Shown here: positions 27,186-38,200 of the stretch, one piece after another
How positions within the stretch are numbered: the stretch's first letter is position 1
Layout of the letters: every line of letters starts with the position of its first letter
Assembly (NCBI GenBank): GCA_041745515.1
Contig: JBGTIU010000202.1
Coordinates: 5,854 to 69,853 of the forward strand
DNA length: 64,000 nucleotides
From: JAKFWF01 sp041745515
Lineage (GTDB): Bacteria > Pseudomonadota > Alphaproteobacteria > Rhizobiales > Hyphomicrobiaceae
Direction: 5' to 3'
The notes under the pieces: generated by a model
Seen by the model: only the letters and a program-made list of their open reading frames with translations
What the model was told of the DNA's origin: nothing
The model's database searches: none
Program-made: the position numbers and the translations under genes

Positions 27186-28075
27186 TATTCAGCGGCCTTC
27201 GCCGCGGTCACCCCGGCCGCCGCCATCGCCGCATCGACCGCCTTCTTGGTCGCCTCGCCGAGCGGTGCCAGCGGCAGGCGGCAGAAGGCCGAACCGAAGC
27301 CCAGCCGCGACGTGGCGTATTTCACAGGCGCCGGGCTGGTCTCGACGAACAGCGCCTCGTGCAGCGGCATCAGGACATCCTGCAACTCGAGCGCGCGGCG
27401 AAAGTTGCCGGCCTGGCACGCCGCCTGGAACTCCGCACACAACCGCGGAGCGACGTTCGCCGTCACCGAGATGGCGCCATGCCCGCCATGCGCATTGAAA
27501 CCGAGCGCGCTGGCGTCCTCGCCGGTCAAGTAGCTGAGCGGCTTGGAGATGAGCTGCCGGTGCTGTGACATGCGCGCGACGTTGGCCGTCGCATCCTTGA
27601 CGCCTGCAACATTCTTCAATTCGGCGATCCGCGCCATGGTCACGGCGGAAATGTCGACAATGGTCCGCGCCGGCACGTTGTAGACGATGATCGGGATGTC
27701 GACCGCATCGCTGATCGCCTTGAAGTGGAGGTATAGGCCCTCCTGCGTCGGCTTGTTGTAGTAGCCGGTGGAATGCAGCACGGCGGCGGCACCGACTTTC
27801 TTGGCGAAAGCGGTCAGCTCGATCGCCTCCTCGGTCGAGTTCGAGCCGGCGCCGGCAATCACCGGGACGCGGCCTCGGGCAGCCTCGATACAGACCTCGA
27901 TCACGCGCTTGTGCTCGTCATGGCTCAGCGTCGGCGTCTCGCCGGTAGTACCGACGGGGACCAGCCCACTGGTGCCTTCGCGGATTTGCCAGTCGACAAA
28001 ACGCGTGAATGTCGCCTCGTCAACCTTGCCATTCTTGAACGGCGTGATGAGCGCCGTATTCGATCCCTTGAACAT
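27185..28075 (-). CDS. dapA: 4-hydroxy-tetrahydrodipicolinate synthase
   Basis: A 296-residue class I aldolase-type enzyme condensing pyruvate with aspartate semialdehyde, the first committed step to lysine and meso-diaminopimelate. Motifs are MFKGSNTALITPFKNG at the start, VPVGTTGETPTLSHDEH, the Tyr of GYYNKPTQEGLY and the Schiff-base Lys in AGVKDATANV. The open frame extends 84 codons upstream, but the ATG at 28075 has AAGGCGGA before it and matches homologs. It is divergent from the lytic transglycosylase. The C-terminus ends in an Ala-rich stretch, slightly longer than usual. Confidence 0.96.
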   Translation of the reverse strand: MFKGSNTALITPFKNGKVDEATFTRFVDWQIREGTSGLVPVGTTGETPTLSHDEHKRVIEVCIEAARGRVPVIAGAGSNSTEEAIELTAFAKKVGAAAVLHSTGYYNKPTQEGLYLHFKAISDAVDIPIIVYNVPARTIVDISAVTMARIAELKNVAGVKDATANVARMSQHRQLISKPLSYLTGEDASALGFNAHGGHGAISVTANVAPRLCAEFQAACQAGNFRRALELQDVLMPLHEALFVETSPAPVKYATSRLGFGSAFCRLPLAPLGEATKKAVDAAMAAAGVTAAKAAE

Positions 28076-28236
28076 ATGCTGTCCGCCTTGAATGTGAGGC
28101 TGGCAGCCTATGCGCTTCGATGCAGTGTCGCAAGTAGAGCGGTCGCCGGACATCGCTATATGCTGCCGTCTTGACTGCTGCCTTCGATTGGCCGCGAACT
28201 CCTGCTGGATCGTGGCAAAATCGGGGAGCCAATACC

Positions 28237-30519
28237 ATGTACAGCACGGACCGAGCAGCGCAATCGAGTTTGAGGCCAATCGCACGCTTGGCGGTCGCCG
28301 TCGCCATCGTCGCTGGTTTGCCTGCACCGACCCATGCCCAGCAGGCGTCAGTCGTCAAGTCGGCGGTCGCCGCCCCAACAGCTGCCCCGCCTGCAGCGGC
28401 ACCAAAAGCTGCAGCGCCGACAAATCCGGCGCCCATTACGCTTCCAGCTGTCGCAGCCGCAGAAGGCGCGCGTGTGGCAACGTTCGACGCCGCCGTTGCC
28501 AAAGTGCGCAGCCTCGCGCCATCGGTCGTCGATGCGCAAGCCATCCGTGATGCCGTGGCCGCTTTCGCCGCGAACGATGTCAACAAGGGTCGAGCGTTGC
28601 GCGACAAAATAAGCGATGCCACCGGCCGCAAGCTGGTCGACTGGTTCCGGCTGCGGGCCGGCCTCGGCGAGGCGCCAGAGTATCGGGCCTTTCTCGACGC
28701 CAACCCGGCCTGGCCCGACCGCACCGTGCTCAATCAGCGCCTTGACGAGGCTCTGTTCACCCGGGGCGGCAGCCCAACGAGCATCAAGGCCATCTACAAA
28801 GACGGCGAACCACGGACAGCCGCCGGCTTTGCGGCGCTGGCCTCGGCGCACCTCGCGGAAGGCGACGAGACGACGGCGCGGACGCTCGCCTCTCGAGCTT
28901 GGCGCACGCTTGATATCACGGCGACATTGGAGACCGGTTTCCTCGACCGTTTCAGCAAGTTCCTGACCGAAGCCGACCACAAGCGGCGGCTCGACCGGCT
29001 GTTGATGGACGACATCCGTTGGGAGGGCGAGCGCAACGCGCGAGCCGATATCGTCCGCCGGCTGATCCCGAAACTCGGCGCCGTTGAAAAGAAGAAGGCC
29101 GAGGCGCGGCTTGCGGTGTTCCTCAAGGCAGCGGCGGCCCGGCAGATGATGGACGCGCTACCAGCACCGGCGGCAGACAGCACCAAGGACTGGGGCCTTG
29201 TCTATCACCAGATCCAGCTCAGGCGCCGCCTCAACCGCGACGAGGAGGCCTGGAAGCTGCTGGCTAGTGCGCCAGCAGACGCCAGCGTCTTGGTCAACCC
29301 CGACGAGTGGTGGCTGGAGCGGCGCGCCAACGCCTATCAGGCCATGAAGGCTGGCAAGCCGCGCATGGCCTATGACATCGTCAAGGACGCGGGCACCCTG
29401 AGCGTCAATCCGGCCAAGGAGCAGGCGCTTTTCGCCGGTTGGCTCGCCCTGCGCCTGCTCAACGACCCGAAGTCCGCGGACGACCATTTCCGGTTCATGC
29501 GCAAGATCGCCGACGGTCCGCTCAGTCAGGCTAAGGCAGACTATTGGCTCGGGCGCACGGCGGAGGCGCTCGGAGACAAGGCGCGCGCGGCCGAGCATTA
29601 CAAATCGGGCGCCAGGTTTGCCGACACGTTCCACGGTCAACTGTCGCGGCAGCGCTTCGACCCAAGCAGCAAGCTGGCCTTTGGGCCACCCGCCGCTCCG
29701 GACGCCGGCGAGATCGAGCGGTTCAATGCGTCCGACGCCGTGCAGGCGGCCGTCATCGCACGCAAATCGGGGCTGGAAACAGGAATCACGCGAGCTTTCC
29801 TCGGTCACTTTGCGCGTCACTTCAAGTCTGAGGCCGAGGTCGCGATGGTTGCGCATCTCGCCGAAGCGTTCGGCGACACGCAGATGGCGGTCCGCATAGG
29901 CAAACTCGGCATCGCGCGCGGCTTCAATCTTGTCAGCTACGCTTATCCCGTTCACCCGTTCCCGGCCTACTCCAGCTTGCGGGTGGCGCCCGAGACAGCA
30001 CTGCTGCTCGGCATCGCGCGACAAGAGAGCGAGTTCAACGGCCAGACAGTTTCCGGAGCGGGAGCGCGTGGCGTGCTGCAGGTGATGCCGATCACCGCCA
30101 AGCACGTCTGCCGCGACTACAAGATCAAGTGCGACATTCCGCGTTTGCTGACGGATGCGTCCTACAACGCCATGATTGCCAGCGCCTACATCGCCGACCG
30201 CATGGGTGAATTCCGCGGCAGCTATGTTCTCGGTACAGCGGGCTACAATGCCGGGCCGGGCCGTGCACGGCAGTGGATGCGTGAGTTTGGCGATCCGCGC
30301 GATCCGAACGTGGATGTGATTGACTGGATTTATCGGATTCCCTTCGAGGAAACTCGCGAGTACGTCCAGAAAGTGCTGGCCAACACGCAGGTTTATCGGG
30401 CGCGCCTGGGCCAGGCCCAAACGGCGCTGCGCATCAATGACGATCTGGCGCGCGCCCGGGGCGACAATCAGCCGCCGGACCAATTGTTGAAGGAAATGCC
30501 GGCGGCCGCGAAGCAGTAG
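28237..30519 (+). CDS. Soluble lytic murein transglycosylase
   Basis: A 760-residue periplasmic enzyme. It has a signal peptide (ARLAVAVAIVAGLPAPTHA), a long alpha-helical superhelix resembling the Slt70 U-domain, and a C-terminal SLT catalytic domain with Glu597 in ARQESEF. GAGARGVLQVMP and TAGYNAGPGRARQW complete the SLT signature. It cleaves glycan strands of peptidoglycan, forming 1,6-anhydro ends. The ATG at 28237 is chosen for GGGGAG 8 nt upstream and the signal peptide directly after. Likely a single-gene unit, divergent from dapA. Confidence 0.94.
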   Translation: MYSTDRAAQSSLRPIARLAVAVAIVAGLPAPTHAQQASVVKSAVAAPTAAPPAAAPKAAAPTNPAPITLPAVAAAEGARVATFDAAVAKVRSLAPSVVDAQAIRDAVAAFAANDVNKGRALRDKISDATGRKLVDWFRLRAGLGEAPEYRAFLDANPAWPDRTVLNQRLDEALFTRGGSPTSIKAIYKDGEPRTAAGFAALASAHLAEGDETTARTLASRAWRTLDITATLETGFLDRFSKFLTEADHKRRLDRLLMDDIRWEGERNARADIVRRLIPKLGAVEKKKAEARLAVFLKAAAARQMMDALPAPAADSTKDWGLVYHQIQLRRRLNRDEEAWKLLASAPADASVLVNPDEWWLERRANAYQAMKAGKPRMAYDIVKDAGTLSVNPAKEQALFAGWLALRLLNDPKSADDHFRFMRKIADGPLSQAKADYWLGRTAEALGDKARAAEHYKSGARFADTFHGQLSRQRFDPSSKLAFGPPAAPDAGEIERFNASDAVQAAVIARKSGLETGITRAFLGHFARHFKSEAEVAMVAHLAEAFGDTQMAVRIGKLGIARGFNLVSYAYPVHPFPAYSSLRVAPETALLLGIARQESEFNGQTVSGAGARGVLQVMPITAKHVCRDYKIKCDIPRLLTDASYNAMIASAYIADRMGEFRGSYVLGTAGYNAGPGRARQWMREFGDPRDPNVDVIDWIYRIPFEETREYVQKVLANTQVYRARLGQAQTALRINDDLARARGDNQPPDQLLKEMPAAAKQ

Positions 30520-30772
30520 CCTGAGCGCGGCGGCAATCCCGCTTCGACGCGGAGCCCGTAACGGGTCTTAGCACATGGCGAACGGAACCATATCGGCACA
30601 CACTAAACGAAAAAGCGCCAAGCCGATGCGACCTTCAACGGGTTGTTTACGGTTGTGGGGCAATCTCAGACTCGTTGAGTGAGTTGCCGATCACTGCATG
30701 TGCGAAAACGGAACACCTGATCCGTTGATGCGCGCGGCCCGGCACGGTCCCGTTGCGTTAGTCGAGTGCACC

Positions 30773-32281
30773 ATGTCCAAGCGTGTTTTGATCGTCGACG
30801 ACGATCCCGTTCAGCGTCGCCTTCTCGAAGAAACCATCAAGCGTCTGGGCTTTGACGTCCGTACCGCCTCGACGGGCGAGCAAGCCATCAACATCCTCGA
30901 AGGCCCCGAACGCTCTTCGATCTCCCTCGTCCTTCTCGATCTGGTAATGGCCGGCCTCGACGGAATGGGCGTCCTGGAACGCTTGCAGGCGAGATCTGGC
31001 ATCCCACCCATCATCGTACAAACTGCTCACGGCTCTATCGATACCGCCATCAGCGCCATGCGCGCGGGCGCCGCCGACTTCGTGATCAAGCCGGCAAGCC
31101 CGGAACGACTCGCAGTCTCGATCAAGAGCGCGCTCAAGATCGAAGCGCTCGCCGTTGAGATCGTGCGAATTAAGAAGAAGGTTGACGGCACACTGACCTT
31201 CGCCGATCTAATCGTCGAGGGTGAGGCAATGGCGCGCGTCATCGCTTTGGGGAAGCGGGCAGCGGCGTCGAACATTCCGGTGCTGATCGAAGGTGAGAGC
31301 GGCGTGGGCAAGGAGCTGATCGCGCGCGCCATCCAAGGCGAGAGCGAGCGGGCAGGCCGACCTTTCATAACGGTCAATTGCGGCGCGATCCCTGAAAACC
31401 TGATTGAGAGCACACTGTTCGGCCACGAAAAAGGATCGTTCACCGGTGCTTCCGACAGGCGCACGGGCAAATTCCAGGAGGCCGACAGCGGCACGCTGTT
31501 TTTGGACGAAGTTGGCGAGCTGCCCCTCGACGCGCAGGTCAAGCTGCTGCGCGCATTGCAGGAAGGCGAAATTGACCCGGTCGGCTCGAAGAAGCCTGTC
31601 AAGGTGAACTTCCGGCTGATCTCGGCGACCAATCGCGACATGATCCAACTGGTCAAAGAGGGCAAGTTCCGGGAAGATCTCTATTATCGCCTAAACGTAT
31701 TCCCGATCTGGGTGCCGCCGCTGCGCGACCGCCTCGGCGACGTCGGCGAACTAGCCATGCACTTTCTTGCTCGCTTCGCTGCCGAAGAGGGCAAGCGGGT
31801 CCACGGTTTCTCGGATGATGCTCATCGCCTATTGAGCGCCTATAGCTGGCCGGGCAACGTGCGCCAGCTCGAGAATGCAGTGTTCCGCGCTATCGTGCTT
31901 GCTGACGGTCCGCTATTAACGGTAAACGAGTTCCCGCAGATCGCGGCTCACGTCGATGGCTTCGAGGCCGTCATCCCGGTTGCCCCGGCTGAACTGCAGA
32001 AAGCCGCCGCGTATACCGGGCCGGCCCTGTTGGGGGCGGAAAACACAGTCCCTCGGACGATGGAGATCAAAGCCGGCAGTCAGGCAAGCTCGCTTGGCAT
32101 CCCTGTGATCAACGAAACTGGTGATGTCCGGCAGCTCGATGCTGTCGAAGCCGATATGATTCGATTGGCACTGGGGCGCTATCGGGGACACATGACCGAG
32201 GTCGCCAAGCGCCTCGGAATTGGGCGTTCCACACTCTACAGAAAAATGCAGGAATACGGGCTCGAGACGCGTGCTGGTTAA
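30773..32281 (+). CDS. Sigma-54-dependent response regulator (NtrC class)
   Basis: A 502-residue regulator with three domains. The receiver has Asp56 (LLDLVM), QTAHG and Lys106. The AAA+ domain has Walker A GESGVGKE (174-181), the sigma-54 contact loop GSFTGA at 221-226 (consensus GAFTGA) and Walker B FLDEVGELP. A C-terminal Fis-type helix-turn-helix ends the protein (LGRYRGHMTEVAKRLGIGRSTLYRKM). All phosphorylation residues are present, so a histidine kinase should exist elsewhere; none is adjacent. The ATG at 30773 starts the receiver but has only a weak GAG upstream. The downstream L,D-transpeptidase is a possible target. Confidence 0.93.
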   Translation: MSKRVLIVDDDPVQRRLLEETIKRLGFDVRTASTGEQAINILEGPERSSISLVLLDLVMAGLDGMGVLERLQARSGIPPIIVQTAHGSIDTAISAMRAGAADFVIKPASPERLAVSIKSALKIEALAVEIVRIKKKVDGTLTFADLIVEGEAMARVIALGKRAAASNIPVLIEGESGVGKELIARAIQGESERAGRPFITVNCGAIPENLIESTLFGHEKGSFTGASDRRTGKFQEADSGTLFLDEVGELPLDAQVKLLRALQEGEIDPVGSKKPVKVNFRLISATNRDMIQLVKEGKFREDLYYRLNVFPIWVPPLRDRLGDVGELAMHFLARFAAEEGKRVHGFSDDAHRLLSAYSWPGNVRQLENAVFRAIVLADGPLLTVNEFPQIAAHVDGFEAVIPVAPAELQKAAAYTGPALLGAENTVPRTMEIKAGSQASSLGIPVINETGDVRQLDAVEADMIRLALGRYRGHMTEVAKRLGIGRSTLYRKMQEYGLETRAG

Positions 32282-32652
32282 GGCCGAGAGCAGTTCAAGT
32301 TAGCCGAGCTTCCAAAGGCGAGCTTTCCCCATCCTGATTTTGTGCACTTCGCGGCGAAACCAAGCAAGCGGGCGATGGAGTCGTCGCGAAGCTCGCAGCA
32401 CGGCACGCGTCGCACACTGCAATTGAACAATTAGCGATCAAGAATGTTGTATGGTTTAATGGCTTACCGGGCTCAATTGTGATTTCCGTTGCAACCTTGG
32501 TTGGCGGAAGTTGACGCAGATTTGCTTCGTTTTGACAGCAATGGCGCCATAGGCCTGTGCGATCCAAACTCAGATCGCGTCGTGAGCTTGGTTCGGCCTG
32601 GTCATCGACGCCGGGCTTAAATAGCGTGCGTCGGTCGGTGTGGAGTAAGGTA
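32282..32652. other. 371-bp intergenic region, no gene seen
   Basis: This gap between the response regulator and the large L,D-transpeptidase has no convincing open frame with family features. It contains a dyad AATTG-AA-CAATT at 32421-32432 and a second CAATTG some 45 bp on, in the most AT-rich part. TTGACG and TTGACA hexamers occur near 32511 and 32532, but no good -10 follows at the right spacing. I looked for a sigma-54 GG-N10-GC element and found none that fits. Confidence 0.5.
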
Positions 32653-34425
32653 ATGCGTTCGAGTTCGGGATTAGCGATCGGCCGAATCGCCGTGGTGGCG
32701 GTCATCGCCGGGCTGGCAACACCAGCTTGGGCCCAATCCCAGCCGGACGAGTATCCCAAGCCGGCTGGCGCCGAGTTCGAGGTGGGCGCACCGACCCCGG
32801 TGCAAGAGAATGCTGCCAGTACGGGATCGGCCGGACCGTCGGCTCCGTCGGGTGGCGGCGTCCCTGTTGCGTCTCCAGAAAAATCGACTCCGACTATCGA
32901 AGGGACTTTGTCGCCGGTTGCCGTCGATCCGATCATAGCCACTCTGTTACCGCGACTGGCCAAAGCCGGTGCCGCGCTGTCAAAGGACGAGCGTCTGGCC
33001 CTGCAGCAGACGTACGGGAGCGTCCATGCCGCGCCGATCTGGGTCGCAGACAAGTCAGTCACGCCGCGCGCCACGTTGCTGGCGGCAGAACTCGCTCGCG
33101 CCGATGACTGGGGATTGAAGGCATCGGATTTCGACCTGTCGGGCATCAACACGTCTGACGCTACGGTGGAAAAGCTCGCGGAAATTGAGCTGAAGCTTAG
33201 CGTTGCGGTGCTGAAGTATGCCCGCCATGCGCGCGGCGGTCGGGTCGATCCTACTCAGCTTTCCAGTTACCTCGACCGTAAGGCGCACTTGATCGCTCCG
33301 AAGCGCGTTATCGAGGAATCAGCGCTTGCGCCAGAACCAGATGCCTACCTGCGCAGCCTTCATCCACGGCATCCGCAGTTCGAAATGCTGCGGCAAGCCT
33401 ATTTGAGCCTGCGGGATACGAAGGTTCCCGCAAGCAACAATGTCGGTGCGGCGCAGCCGAGCGATATTTCGATGGCTGTACCATCCAAAGGCGGCAAAGC
33501 CGCGAAGGCGCCGCCTGCCGCGCCAGAGACCGGCAGTGTTCGCAAGCTCATCGCCAATATGGAAATGTGGCGTTGGATGCCGTCTGATCTAGGCGCGACA
33601 CACCTGTTCGTCAACGTGCCGGAGTTTCAGTTCCGTTTGATACGTAACGATCAGTTGGTGCATACCGAACGTGTCATCACCGGCAAAATCCAAAATCAGA
33701 CGCCGATTTTCTCCGACATGATGGAAACCGTCGTGTTCAAGCCGACGTGGAACGTGCCCGACAGCATCAAGGTCAAAGAGCTACTGCCGGCTCTGATGCG
33801 GAATCCCGAGGCGCTTGCGCGGCAGGGGCTGCGCGTCGCCTATAACGGTCGCGAGGTTGATGCTGTCTCGATTAATTGGTCATCGACCGACATCCGTGCG
33901 CTGCACGTATTCCAGCCGCCAGGCGAAGCCAATGCGCTTGGCGTTGTGAAGTTCTTGTTCCCTAACAAGCATGCCGTCTACCTGCACGATACGCCGACCA
34001 AGCCCTTGTTCAACGCCACGAGCAGAGCCTTCAGCCACGGCTGTATCCGAGTGCGCAATCCGGTTCGCCTCGCCGAAATCCTGATGGAAGCCGACCAAAG
34101 TTGGAGTCCAGCCAAGGTTAAGGCGCAACTGGCGCCCGGCGCCGTTGAGAACAATGAGACGGCATTATCGCGTCGGTTTCCCGTGCATATTGCGTATTTT
34201 ACTGCTTGGGCCAATGACGCCGGCCAAATGCAGTATTTCCGAGATGTGTACGATTACGAGACAAATATTCATCTCGGCCTCGAGGGCAAAACGCATCTCA
34301 TCGCGAAAAAGAAGGAAGACAATCTCGGTGCGATTCGGGCCGAAGTCGTCGGCAGCCTTATTGAGACGAGACCATCGTCTCCAGCGAATCGCGACTGGAT
34401 GAAAACGATTTTCAACACCAACTGA
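32653..34425 (+). CDS. L,D-transpeptidase, large YcbB-like form
   Basis: A 590-residue periplasmic protein with a signal peptide (GRIAVVAVIAGLATPAWAQ), an N-terminal scaffold region and Ala/Pro linkers, and a YkuD domain near the C-terminus. His445 (YLHDTPTKPLF) and the nucleophile Cys464 (SHGCIRV) form the active site. The layout matches YcbB/LdtD, which makes 3-3 cross-links. The ATG at 32653 is chosen because GGAG lies ~7 nt upstream and the signal peptide begins there; the open frame extends 32 codons further. It is one of three YkuD proteins in the window. Confidence 0.92.
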   Translation: MRSSSGLAIGRIAVVAVIAGLATPAWAQSQPDEYPKPAGAEFEVGAPTPVQENAASTGSAGPSAPSGGGVPVASPEKSTPTIEGTLSPVAVDPIIATLLPRLAKAGAALSKDERLALQQTYGSVHAAPIWVADKSVTPRATLLAAELARADDWGLKASDFDLSGINTSDATVEKLAEIELKLSVAVLKYARHARGGRVDPTQLSSYLDRKAHLIAPKRVIEESALAPEPDAYLRSLHPRHPQFEMLRQAYLSLRDTKVPASNNVGAAQPSDISMAVPSKGGKAAKAPPAAPETGSVRKLIANMEMWRWMPSDLGATHLFVNVPEFQFRLIRNDQLVHTERVITGKIQNQTPIFSDMMETVVFKPTWNVPDSIKVKELLPALMRNPEALARQGLRVAYNGREVDAVSINWSSTDIRALHVFQPPGEANALGVVKFLFPNKHAVYLHDTPTKPLFNATSRAFSHGCIRVRNPVRLAEILMEADQSWSPAKVKAQLAPGAVENNETALSRRFPVHIAYFTAWANDAGQMQYFRDVYDYETNIHLGLEGKTHLIAKKKEDNLGAIRAEVVGSLIETRPSSPANRDWMKTIFNTN

Positions 34426-34571
34426 CCGGGCATGTCCTCGCGCGCAAGCGTCGACTTGGGGAGGAAACGCGTTGTTGGCATCGCGAGGTTGCCGAGGGCT
34501 TCCCAGCGATACACCTGAGGGGTTAGTCTCGACCGATGACAAGTCGTCGCCAGCTTCGACCGATCAGACCC

Positions 34572-35207
34572 ATGAGTTCGGGCAAGCCCTCGACTTACGC
34601 AGTCCCGCGCCAAGCCACGGACGCAAAATCGGACTACCTCGATGGTCAGTTACTGATTGCCATGCCATCGATGACCGACAAGCGGTTCGCGCGTTCCGTA
34701 ATCTACCTGTGCACACATTCGGCGGAAGGCGCCATGGGGCTGGTTCTGAACCAGCGCGCCCGTCACCTCAGCTTTCCGAAACTACTGGCGCAACTGGACA
34801 TCGTTCTTTCCGGCCCGCCGGATGAGCTGCCTGATGACAATCGCGTCATGGATGTGCGGGTTGGGGGGCCCGTCGACACCAAACGCGGTTTCGTGCTGCA
34901 CAGCGCCGATTATTCCGCCGAGTCGAATACGATGGCGATCGACACGAGCATAAGTTTAACCGCAACTTTGGACATCTTGAAAGCGATGGCGAATGGACGG
35001 GGGCCGCATCAAGCGATCCTTGCCCTTGGCTACGCCGGTTGGGCTCCCGGTCAGCTCGAAGCCGAAATCCAGCACAATGGCTGGCTGAATTGTCCGGCCG
35101 ACCCTGAATTGATTTTCGAAAGTGACATAGACCTCATGTACGGCCAGGCCATGGCTAGGATCGGGATCGACCTTTCGCATTTCGTAAGCGACGCCGGGCA
35201 TGCCTGA
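34572..35207 (+). CDS. YqgE/AlgH family protein
   Basis: A 211-residue protein with the UPF0301 features: YLDGQLLIAMPSMTDKRFARSVIYLC, AEGAMGLVLNQ, VGGPVDTKRGFVLHS and LGYAGWAPGQLEAEI. The biochemical function is unknown; AlgH was named for an effect on alginate in Pseudomonas. The start is uncertain: ATG 34572 and ATG 34536 are both in frame and neither has a clear ribosome-binding site. It lies ~150 bp after the L,D-transpeptidase and converges with the GGDEF/EAL gene, with 9 bp between stops. Confidence 0.92.
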   Translation: MSSGKPSTYAVPRQATDAKSDYLDGQLLIAMPSMTDKRFARSVIYLCTHSAEGAMGLVLNQRARHLSFPKLLAQLDIVLSGPPDELPDDNRVMDVRVGGPVDTKRGFVLHSADYSAESNTMAIDTSISLTATLDILKAMANGRGPHQAILALGYAGWAPGQLEAEIQHNGWLNCPADPELIFESDIDLMYGQAMARIGIDLSHFVSDAGHA

Positions 35208-35216
35208 AGATTATGA

Positions 35217-38200
35217 CTAGCGCCGGTGAGAACCTGCCAATTTGGCCAGACTGGCGGCTATTGCCGGTGGCAGCCCTTCAAGATTGGGGAGCTGAGGCGC
35301 TGGCGGCCGTGTGCGCAAGCTTGGAGGCGCGGGCGTCAAAGCAGGCGGACCCGGTTCGCCCAACGGCAGCGGCGGCAACGCAAAAGTGGGTATCGGCCCC
35401 CGTGACGCCGGCGATCCTGTCGCCTGGGTCGTCCGCATTGGAACTTGCGCTCCCGATGGGAAAAGCGTTGGCGATACGGATTGCGAAGCGCGCAACGGTG
35501 TCTGCGGCATGGATGGCAGTGCCGGCGGCGCGGCTCCCTGCGGATTGCGTGGGCGTAAACGCATGGCGCCGGTCGGCAGCTCGCCAGCAGTTCTGGGTCG
35601 ATTGGCACTTGCTGCTGATTGAGTACCGTTGGAATTGCCAGGCGATCCTGGTGCGACGGACCTTTGCTTCGCTGGCTTGCGTTTCGGGGTGGCTGCACCG
35701 GCCTCATTTGCGTTGATCATCGCGGCTTCAGGCACCGGCTGGTCCATCCGCGGTTTGAGGCGGAAGAAGCCGCGGCGCTGCAATTTGCGTTCCGACTTGC
35801 GAATAACCTTGAGCATTGACATCACATCTCGCTCGGACATCGCTTCGCCGTAGTAAAATCCTTGAGCGTATTCACAACCGATCGACCGTAGGAAGCCGAC
35901 ATCGGAGGACGCTTCGACCCCTTCCGCCACGACTTTACGCCCAAGTTCGTGGCTCATTGCGACGATCGAACGAACGATGACCGAGCCGGGGCCGCCATCG
36001 CTGCTCGATTGCACCAGCGACCTGTCGAGCTTGATAGTATCGAACGGAAAACGGTGCAGGTAGGAAAGTGAAGAGTAGCCGGTGCCGAAGTCGTCGAGCG
36101 CCAATACGGCACCGGCTGATCGCAGCCATTCGAGGATCTCGACAGCCTGTTCGGGATTTTCCATTACCAGGCTTTCAGTGACTTCCAGCCGAAGCGAACC
36201 GTGCGGTACGATCTGGCGACCGAGAATGTGCCTGATCTCCTGGACCAGATCCTGTCGGAACAGCTGCTTGCTCGATACGTTAACGCTGACGAACAGCGGA
36301 TTATCCGGGCGCGGAAGTTCCCTCTGCCAGCGGGCCGCGTCACTAGCCGCCTTTGTCAGGACATAAGACCCGAGCTTGACGATCAGGTCGCTTTCCTCTG
36401 CTACCGGAATGAATTCGGCCGGGTTGAGCATGCCGAGCTTCGGGTGTTGCCAGCGTACCAACGCTTCGAAACCTGCTAATTCCTCTGTTGGGAGATAGAT
36501 GATCGGCTGATACAAAACCTTGAGCTGCTTCTTTTCGAGTGCGGCGCGCAGGTCGCTTTCGATCATGACGCGATCGTCGCGCTCGCCGTGCATCTCGGGC
36601 GTAAATATCTCGATCCGGTCAGAGCCGCCGCGTTTGGCCCGATACATTGCCATCTCGGCATCTTTGAGCAACCCTGGCGATGTCGTGTCCGGTCCCGCAT
36701 ATATGGCGATGCCGATCGAAGCCGTGAGCACGATATCCTTGCCGGCGATTTTTATGGGTGAACGCAGGCTCCGTCGCACTCGCTCGGCCAGCATGGCCAA
36801 TTCGCGAGGATCCTGCTCCGTCATCAGCAGCAACGCAAACTGGTCTCCACCGACGCGTGCCAAAGTGTCCAGTGCCGTCAAGTGCCGTGACAGCCGCCGC
36901 GCCACTGTCAGGAGCAAACTGTCGCCGACGATCAGGCCGAACGAGGAATTGACGCTCTTGAACTTATCGATGTCGATGAAAAGAAGCGTCGGCCGTACCT
37001 GTGCATCGTCCTTGGCCCGCACAATCCCGACGTTGAGCCGATCAAGGAAGAGCTCGCGGTTGGGCATCCCTGTCAGACTGTCGTGGACTGCGTCGTGCAT
37101 CAGCCGTTCCTGCGACCGCTTATGGTCGGTGATATCGCGCATCAAACCCATGCAACGCAACGCGCGCCGATCGGAGGTCGGCACGCTGGCGCCTTCGAGC
37201 TCGAACCATCTGTAGGAACTATCGGCATGCCGCATGCGGAATTCGATGCGCAAAGGCCCACCTGCCTTTTCTCGCACGGACCACAAGAGCAGCCGAAACC
37301 GTTCGCGATCGGCCGCATGCAGATGTTTAACGAAATCCTCGACTTTCGCCGATAGCTCGCCGGCATTGACGCCTAGTGCCATCTCCACGAATGGCGACAC
37401 CTTGACCTCGTCGCGGCGCGCGCTCCACTCCCAAGTGGCCGCGCCCGCGCTCTCGATCGCCTCGGAGCGCGCCTGTAGCTCGTTGGCGGACGCTCCGTAG
37501 AGCGGTTCTGAGGTGCGGAACGCAAATTGCGTGACCGTGAAACCGACGAGCACGACGAGCAGCACCAGCCCGGCCATCAGGCTCGAAACCACGATATCGC
37601 CAGAGAGTTTGCCGGTCAGCGTGACTCCAGCCCCAAAAACCCAGACGAGGAACAGCATCCAGGTCGGCACCAAGGCCAACGCTCGATCCTGGCCGCGCAA
37701 CGCCAGGAAGGCCGTCAACAGACCGCCGGCGACGCCGAGAACGACGAACGACAATCGCGCGAATGTCGCTGCTAATCGCGGGTCGATGATTGCAATGGCG
37801 ACCAGCGCCAGTTGGGCGATCATCCACACACCCATCAGCATTCTGATGAAGCCCAGCCATGAGCCGATCCGCAGGAAGGTGTGGAGGAAGACGACGAAGG
37901 ACGCGGCTACCGCTGACTCGGTCGCGGCACGGTAGACGGCGTTGTCCTCGGGTCTCAGCTGGAACAGTTTGTGAAAGAAGCCGAAATCAACGCACAGATA
38001 ACCTAATACGCACCACGTCAATAGAGCGGCACTCGGGAAGATCGCCTTGTGATTGGCGGCAAAAACCGCCGTCAGGAAGACCGCGAGCAGGACCGTGATG
38101 CCGAGCAAAATACCGTTCCAAAGCTGGCGCTCTCGCGCCTTCACTTCGTATTCGATCGGCTTCCACAGGTAGATCCGCGCGAATCGGTCGGAGGAAAGTT

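Noticed and set aside
30555..30565. CCCGT-A-ACGGG after the lytic transglycosylase as a terminator
   Set aside because: The central single base leaves no loop for an RNA hairpin, and only a short TCTT follows.
32452..32652. Possible sigma-54 promoter before the large L,D-transpeptidase
   Set aside because: TTGGCGGAAGTTGACGC looks similar, but the GG-to-GC spacing is off by one and the -12 TTGC element is missing.
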